Below, one piece after another: positions 57,171 through 64,000 of a stretch of 64,000 nucleotides of DNA. A program made the position numbers and the translations under genes. The stretch is from Plantago ovata. Its lineage: Eukaryota > Streptophyta > Magnoliopsida > Lamiales > Plantaginaceae. Below the pieces are notes generated by a model. It made no database searches. It was not told the DNA's origin and was given only the letters and a program-made list of their open reading frames with translations. Numbering within the stretch: the stretch's first letter is position 1; every line of letters starts with the position of its first letter. Location: NCBI GenBank assembly GCA_028274465.1, contig CM051455.1, forward strand, positions 107,258,942 to 107,322,941, in the 5' to 3' direction.

Positions 57171-58384
57171 ACATTTATACGATAAATTCGCTTTGATAAA
57201 ATATGCCATTTTCCACGTTTACAAGGCACATAATTAACGATATATTAAAAAACACAATATTGCGATACAACTAAATGTTACCAATATTTTTTGAAAAACA
57301 TTATGCACAAATTATGCGCAGTTTCATTTGCGAAAGGACTGCAGTCTAGTAAGATTATATTGCAATTGGGTTGTTGCAATTACGGTTTTACACACGACAA
57401 ATAAAATACAGATTCACTGCAACATGCACTAACGTTTATTTCCATAGGACCATTGTATTACACGTGTACGCTTCAAACTATAAAAACAACGTGCATTCGG
57501 TTTATGCTTAAAGATTGTCTAACAAATGTAATACTATGTTAAAAGTACTTATGAGGATCTATAATCCGTAGTGGTGAACTAAAGTTCATTGTCTAACATT
57601 TATACAATAAACTCGCTTTGATAAAATATATCATTTTCCATGTTTACAAGGCACATAATTAACGATATATTAAAAAACACAATATTGCGATATAACTAAA
57701 TATTACCAATATTTTTTAAAAACATTATGCACAAATTATGCGCAGTTTCATTTGCGAAAGGACTGCGGTCTAGTATGATTATATTACAATTGGGTTGTTG
57801 CAATTACGGTTTTACACACGACAAATAAAATACTGATTCACTGCAACATGCACTAACGTTTGGTTCCACAGGATCATTGTATTACACGTGCACGCTTCAA
57901 ACTATGAAAACAACATGCATTCTGTTTACGGTTAATGGTTGTCTAACAAATATAATACTATGTTAAAAGTAATTATGAGGATCTATAATCCGTAGTGGTG
58001 AACAACAGTTCATTGTCTAACATTTATACAATAAACTCGCTTTGATAAAATATACCATTTTCCATGTTTACAAGGCACATAATTAACGATATATTAAAAA
58101 ACACAATATTGCGATACAACTAAATGTTACCAATAATTTTTGAAAAACATTATGCACAAGTTATGCGCAGTATCATTTGCGAAAGGATTGCGGTCTTGTA
58201 AGAACAAAACTAAATTGCAATTGAGTTGTTGCAATTACGGTTTTACACACGACAAACAAAAATACAGATTCACTGTAACACTAATGTTTGGTTCCACTCG
58301 ACATCCATTATATACACGTGTACGCTTCAAACTATAAAAACAACGAGCATTCTGTTTACGGTTAAAGATTGTCTAACAAATGTA
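57171..58384. repeat. 425-bp tandem repeat array, 2.9 copies
   Basis: Units start at 57171, 57596 and 58020 with ACATTTATAC, period 424-425 bp, the last partial (to about 58384). Identity between units is over 90% by eye. Diverged partial copies lie at about 56050-56260 and 62705-62990. Confidence 0.9.
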
Positions 58385-59759
58385 CTTGTTAACTCCTTCT
58401 CAAGAATGATGCAGGGCTGCTTTTTATCAGGGTCCATATCTGCTGAAAGAATATGAAGGAGTAATTGAAGTCAAGAAAACATGATAGGATTTTATTTGCA
58501 TTGGAGGATATTTGATAGCTGAGTTGGGACTGTATGTGATTGATAGTGAGTTCAACATAGTTGCAGAAAACAGTTCACTAGTCAAGTTTTCAAGAAGTCG
58601 TATTGGGTTGCTCGGCATAGCATCTATTTCTGACGTGGAGAAGAATTTCATTACACAATGAAGGATGTGAAACCACTGAACAACAACGCAATTCCTATAA
58701 ATCTTCAAGAAAGTAACAATCAAGAATTTAAAGCTATGCAAGAATATGATAAGAATAAGATAATGAAAACAGATGGGATCCCAGTCTGCAAAAATATAAA
58801 GTTACCCAAGTTAGCTTGTGTTCACCGAACTGGAGAAGTTCCTAAGCTTCATAAAAAATCATCATAAATCCGAATATAGGAGAAAATATCAACCATTTGA
58901 ATTCTGCTAAGATGGTTCCCAGACATGGTTAATATCAACCCAAATAAACCAGATAACTATCGCTTGTAAACTCGCCATTCCACATTGCTCGACATCCTCT
59001 CATCATCTCATGATAGATAACCACATAGCTTGACCTCTTCGTCTCTATTTCCACTCTGCTGACTGACTTTCACTTTCTCATGGTGGTGATAGTGACTCAC
59101 AGTCAACTTGATAATAATAATTCAACTCTATTTTGCACCAATTCAACACCAAGCACTCGACAAAATGACTCTAATCCGGATAGGAAAAATCCCCGCAAAC
59201 TGCACGTACTAATACACAAAATTCTCCCATACATGGTTAAGTCTAAGACCATCTATAATTTCCACATGCATGTATACCTGAGCCGCCAATCTTTCAGCTC
59301 AGGTACAACTAGACCAAAAATTTAAACTAATATGCAAGTTATACTAAGTAATATACTCGTACATTCATACTGTCTACATCAGGGTGCCTGTTTTGAAGCA
59401 TAGTGTGAAGCAAAAGAGCAAAGAAGATATAAGCCACACGTCTCCGATAGTGTGAAGTTAAAGAGCGTGGATGTCAAAATAAGATGAACAACTGATCAAC
59501 AGTGACGCTGACAACATCATAGTGTGAAGTTAAACAACGTCATATATGTTGTTACTTTTACACCAAAATATTAATATACCAAGCCACCTAATTCGAAGGT
59601 TCTCTAAAAGAAAGGACTAAGTCCGAAAATTAAAAGCAATAGTAAACAAACTGCAGTATATATAATAAAATCAAATGTTGTTGTCCAGTTGAGATCGACT
59701 TCATAATTAAGATCAAAACAGATGAATTTCTTTAACAAAACAATAGATAAGAAGCAAAT
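58385..59759. other. Region without recognised gene
   Basis: Only short frames (for example 58658-58867 plus, 58741-58427 minus) with no recognised motif. Probably intergenic or intron sequence of the neighbouring broken gene. Confidence 0.5.
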
Positions 59760-60204
59760 GACGATCCATATTAATGGATTATTGGGTCTTAAATTAAGTT
59801 TAGCAAAATATATAGCAATATTTATTATCCTATCATACTCCCAATAAATTCCATACTGATAGATATTTCAATATGCATTCTTTGTGAGTCATAATCCTAA
59901 GTTGGGACGAGAATGTCCTACACCTTGCGTTCTTTCCACAGACATCAAACTTTCTCTTTGTGTTCTTTTCTCCTTCGTATTTGCATCCGGATTTGGCATC
60001 ATTATGTGGGGATAGGTCTTTATTATTTCCTCACTCTAATGCTCCTTGTTTCAAGAGATTGGTTGGTTACACTTTTGTATATAGCCACCTGTACATATGA
60101 GGAAAAAGAATATTATGTATCATCTAATTAATTAATTGCGGATAAAACAACACACATAGTTATTTATGCACACTTTGCATTAACTTGGAAATGAAAAAAC
60201 TAAC

Positions 60205-62161
60205 CTGGCCAGGGGAAACTTCACCATTCAAACTAAATTCCTTGAGTAGCTCCCCAAATTATATGCTCATTCATTCCAATTGGATCATCAAATATTGGTA
60301 GACCGTCGGACATGATCATGTCATGTATTGATAAATCACCATTTCCCATTCCTCCAAGCTCCATATTTTCGAATGGGATGTGGCCAGTGGATTCTTGTTG
60401 ATTAGTATGAATTTGTGAATTCTGGCCATGGTTATCATTTTGTATTAATAGATGGGCATTTGGGTCTTCAAACAAATTATTTTCTATATTATCTTGTACG
60501 GTTGGATTGTTTGTGGGGTCTTGAACCAAATAATTTTCCACATGTCCTTGAACATTTGAGTTCCGTCGCAGATGGTTGGCTATACCGGGCATAGCACCAA
60601 ACCTTACCGATCTTCCCAAGGTTATTTTATTTTTTAGAGCCAAATTATAATCCATATCACCAACATTGTACTTGCACATTCCCATTCGGCATTTCTGTTT
60701 AATTAAGTGAAAATCCATTCTAAACATATCAGAAGGTCATTAAATGACCTACTATACAATTCAGATAACAAAAAAATAAACTAACCTGTAGATGGCTTGC
60801 CACATGCATTCGTTTAAGGCCTGGAACGTTCATGAGATCAAGGATATCTTTTGGATAACATCCTGTTTATTCAAGAAGAACACGAGAAATGCATCGATTA
60901 ATATTTTCTTAATCAGACCAAGATTGTATGTCTATTATTGCAAAAATAAAATTACATTTAAAAACTAATGAACTGGATATATCGAATAAATAATGTGGAC
61001 TCACTCCCTTCTCCAAGTGTAATGACGGCATTGACAAAATTTCATGTAGTTCTGGTGTCCACTCCATCTAGTGATCCTTTCGACCCCTACGAACACTTTG
61101 ATTTTGAACACTGCTCTCTCCATCATTGTTTGTATTTCTTCGAGTTCTCACACTTACCACATTGTTATTGTGCTCATGCCCGGTTCCCATGTTAAGAAAT
61201 TCATAGTATGCCACCAATTTTTTAGCTTTTTCATTTTCTCTTATCCTGTGTACCTTTTCTCTAACAACATGTTTCCATGCGTACTTAACGGATCCCAATG
61301 ATACCGGCCTTTTGACACAGAAGATCGCTCCGCCTTCCATTCCTCTCAGGACAGTTAGAGGATCAATTGAATCTTACATCACTATATTTATAAACATACA
61401 AGTGTAGTTAGAGTATCGCTTGCCCCTGAAGGCACTTTTGTTGGTGGAGTCTTATCAACCGCATGATTAGTTATTTATCTTTAAACATAAAATATATTTT
61501 GAACATTTTTCATATCACAAGAATATATTAATTTGTTTTGATGACCTAGTGGGGCAAGAGTAACTAAGCTAAGCTATGAATGTTATCTAATTCGTTTGGT
61601 TAACATGATTTCTAGAAGTGAAATTGTTAATATTTTCCTTTCCGTGGGATAAATTATCTTTTTATTTAAGTCAATAATTCTCATACAATACGCTAGAAAT
61701 ATACCTTGGACTCACAACAATTGAACAAATAAAATAATTTCAACCTATTTGAACTCTTTTATATCAACTAGATAGAAACCAACTAAAGTTTAAATTATTA
61801 ATTTGAAAGAAATTGGACTCAAGGGACAACACAACTCTAGAAGAGTACTTGGATTTTACTTGGACCATTGGTTCTTTATTTAAAATTAAGTTTTAAAAAC
61901 TTAAACAAACCATTAATGATTGGATATTAATGAGACATAAAATATATTCACACATAATTATTATAGTAAAAGCAATAGTATATATTAAAGAGAAATAAAA
62001 ATAGTACTCACACATGACAGGTAAGCCAATCGAAGTTGCATAATGTAAAATTTGTACTCCATATAAATCTTGGGATTCAACATTCTCCATCAATAGATCA
62101 AATGAGCAGTTTTCAATAGGTATCATCGTAAGGGCTTTGGAAGCAAGCCGCACAATATTTA
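60205..62161 (-). pseudogene. Type-B response regulator-like gene (degenerate receiver plus GARP domain)
   Basis: Four minus-strand exons can be recognised. 62161-62012: middle of a receiver domain (FDLLMENVESQDLYG, ending GLPVM), where the phospho-acceptor Asp position is Asn. 61372-61005: receiver end (GAIFCVKRPVSLGSVKYAWK, keeping a KRPVS motif), a linker, and the start of a Myb-like GARP domain (MEWTPELHE). 60862-60786: GARP core (PKDILDLMNVPGLKR, ending VASHLQ). 60694-60205: KCRMGMCKYN and an Asn/Gln-rich tail. Introns have GT-AG borders and join in phase, with the GARP intron after SHLQ. Damage: TAG just before MEWTPELHE, a 1-bp loss after ELHE, and frameshifts in the last exon. The receiver start is not found. 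Intact type-B regulators are nuclear cytokinin-response transcription factors; this copy is probably inactive. Confidence 0.75.
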
Positions 62162-62501
62162 CTGAAAAAAGAAAAAAAAAAAAGAAGAAACAAATTTTTA
62201 TGGGATAGTTAAATATAAAATCATATATTAATCTATGATGAGTGTGTTAGTCATACTTTAATATGGTCTAGATTTTATATCATTATCTTCAACATCGAAA
62301 AACATAGAGATCGATTATGACTATTTTTCACAATATATATTCATTACCGAATATGTTGCAATATTTATATATCATAGTTATATTCTTGTTGCAAGACACT
62401 GATATATGGTTAGAAATGTAACTTATTTTTCAAGAATCATACATTAGTTTTTCATCTCTTGAATATGACATGAAATCGTTGACTCTTTAAACTATCTAAA
62501 T

Positions 62502-62990
62502 AAATTACAAAAACGTTTCAACGAAATGACATTCAAATTTGATGAAAGTAATATACCTTCACACGAGAAGTACACAAACATCTCATTGATGAAAGCATCT
62601 AACTAAATTACCAAAACGTGTCAACCAAACATTCAGATTGATGAAAGTAATATACCTTCACACGGGAAGTACGCGAACATCTCTCTGATGAAAGAATCAT
62701 GAGTATCATCATGGTCAAAAAATAACATACGGATTCGCTGCAACGCTAATGTTTGGTTCCACACAACATCCATCGTATGACATGTGTATGGTTACAACAT
62801 TATCTAAAAAATGTAATACCATATATGTAAAAAGTAATTATGAAGATCTATAAAATGTAGTGGTGAACTACAGTTCATTGTTAATATTTATATTAAAAAA
62901 AAACAAAACTCCCTTTGATAAAAAAAAATCTATTTACCGAGTTTACAAGTCACATTATCAACGATATATTAAAAAAAAATCCAATATGAT
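62502..62990. repeat. 103-bp duplication and diverged 425-bp repeat copy
   Basis: Two copies of a 103-bp unit start at 62502 and 62605 (shared GATGAAAGTAATATACCTTC). From 62705 the sequence resembles the 425-bp unit (TTCGCTGCAACGCTAATG, GTTTGGTTCCACACAACATC). Confidence 0.75.
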
Positions 62991-63467
62991 AAGCATGCAA
63001 ATTTTAGCCTCACATACCAGGCACCTCTTTAATAATTCTTTACACTATTACAGCTATTCCGGCCACTTTCAAATGGAATATTACACAAGATGATCTTGAT
63101 TAAAGTGGGAATATTGGATAAGGATGTATATTACTTGTTGAAAAGGTAAAATATATACTTTACATGTTAAGATTGCAAAATGCAAAGTGTAGTAATATTA
63201 TGAACTTTGAGTGAGATGTTTCAAAGTTTTTATAGATAGACATTACACATTCAAAATATATAGTATAGATAAAAGGTACAATATTTCGATTAATGTTGTT
63301 GGTGAACTTCGAGTTTCTGCCTTTCGTTGCTTGTACTTGTTGTTTCACAACTACGGTGACACCTTTGGGATACGTATCATTAAACTCGATGTCATCATCA
63401 ACACCTGCTTAAAATATTCACTAACCGGGTTAAAATCACAATTCCCATTAGAACTACAACATTCATG
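62991..63467. other. AT-rich stretch, no gene assigned
   Basis: A minus-strand frame near 63409-63298 contains YPKGVTVVV, faintly like the start of a receiver domain, but the acidic Asp pair that should follow is missing. Nothing else seen. Confidence 0.4.
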
Positions 63468-64000
63468 CTTAAAACAATAACAAAGCGAGAACATGCAACA
63501 CAAACTAAAACCAGTAACATTGATTGATGGTTAAAACTACTCAGTTCCTTTTACAATTATAACATAGTCTCTTAAAACAGTAACGAAGCATGAACATACT
63601 ATACAAGCTAAAAAAACAGTAATATTGATGCTTAAATATAACAATGCATCTTAAAACGATAACAAAGTAGAACATGCAAAACAAGCCAAAAATAGTAACA
63701 TTGATGCTTAAAACTATAACAAGCAGATGTATGTAACACAAGTTTAAATCAATAATAAATCCTCTTAAAACTTTCACATCTTAGCTTAAAACAATAACAA
63801 AGCATAAACATGCAACACAAGCTAAAAACAATAACATGCTAATTAAACATTTACTAAGTTGCTAAAAATTATCACAATGCAAAAAATAAAATCAGAAATA
63901 TTTCAATCCAAGCTAACATCGATGACATTTAAAACTATCACAAATCTTTTTACAACTGTCACAACTTTACTTAAAACAATAACAAAGTAGAAACATACGT
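63468..64000. repeat. Degenerate repeat array running off the window end
   Basis: CTTAAAACAATAACAAAGC and variants recur near 63468, 63571, 63650, 63784 and 63972, each usually followed by ACATGCAACACAAGCTAAAA. Spacing is irregular (about 80-190 bp), so it is an old, decayed minisatellite-like array. Confidence 0.7.

Noticed and set aside
63298-63409. Candidate first exon of the response-regulator-like gene
   Set aside because: Only a short YPKGVTVVV resemblance. The conserved acidic residues are absent, no clear donor follows and no ATG is in frame.

Overview
This window is plant nuclear DNA, most likely from a eudicot. It holds nested LTR retrotransposons of three plant lineages: Athila-like and Tat-like Ty3/gypsy, and one Ty1/copia-type LTR. 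It also has a (TTTAGGG)n tract and a decayed gene for a plant type-B response regulator. I cannot name the species. About 53 kb (1-53482) is retrotransposon in retrotransposon, as in pericentromeric heterochromatin. The last 10.5 kb is AT-rich, low in LTR elements and full of local duplications. I see no intact cellular gene and no RNA gene. A 100-N gap lies at 36364-36463.

Layout. 1-4054: 3' part of Athila-like element A1 (+). 4055-7023: Tat-like remnant (-) with an integrase C-terminus and an antisense coiled-coil ORF. 7024-16161: Athila-like element M (-), with a solo LTR (13909-15173, TSD AACCC) in its gag. 16162-16511 plus 47134-47790: one copia-type LTR, split by Athila-like element C (+, 16512-47128, TSD AGTTT). 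Inside C: element B (-, 16579-22404) in its 5' LTR, an interstitial telomeric repeat in gag, and a complex block at 28756-45754 made of a split minus-strand LTR, element A2 (+), the gap and a 7.1-kb duplication around the gap. 47791-51981: 5' part of a Tat-like element (-) with LTR, PBS, gag and protease. 51999-53482: two related LTRs in inverted orientation. 53483-64000: tandem and segmental repeats around a broken type-B response-regulator-like gene (60205-62161, -).

How the elements work. The Athila-like elements share one plan: LTR of about 1.2-1.3 kb (TGATGAA...TTCATCA), a tRNA-Asp primer site, gag with one CCHC knuckle and a retropepsin motif, a long spacer with GC-rich palindromes, a second ORF resembling the 'putative plant transposon protein' family, two short hairpins, a purine tract, a hairpin-PPT, and the LTR. 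None encodes reverse transcriptase, RNase H or integrase, so they would depend on an autonomous partner. All coding copies are damaged. The most unusual signal is a pair of palindromic GC-rich arrays, one in the LTR beside the TATA box and one between protease and ORF2. Their core differs between subfamilies (GGGGCGAATCGCCCC in A/M/C, CCAAGCGGACCGCTTGG in B) yet matches between the two sites of the same element.
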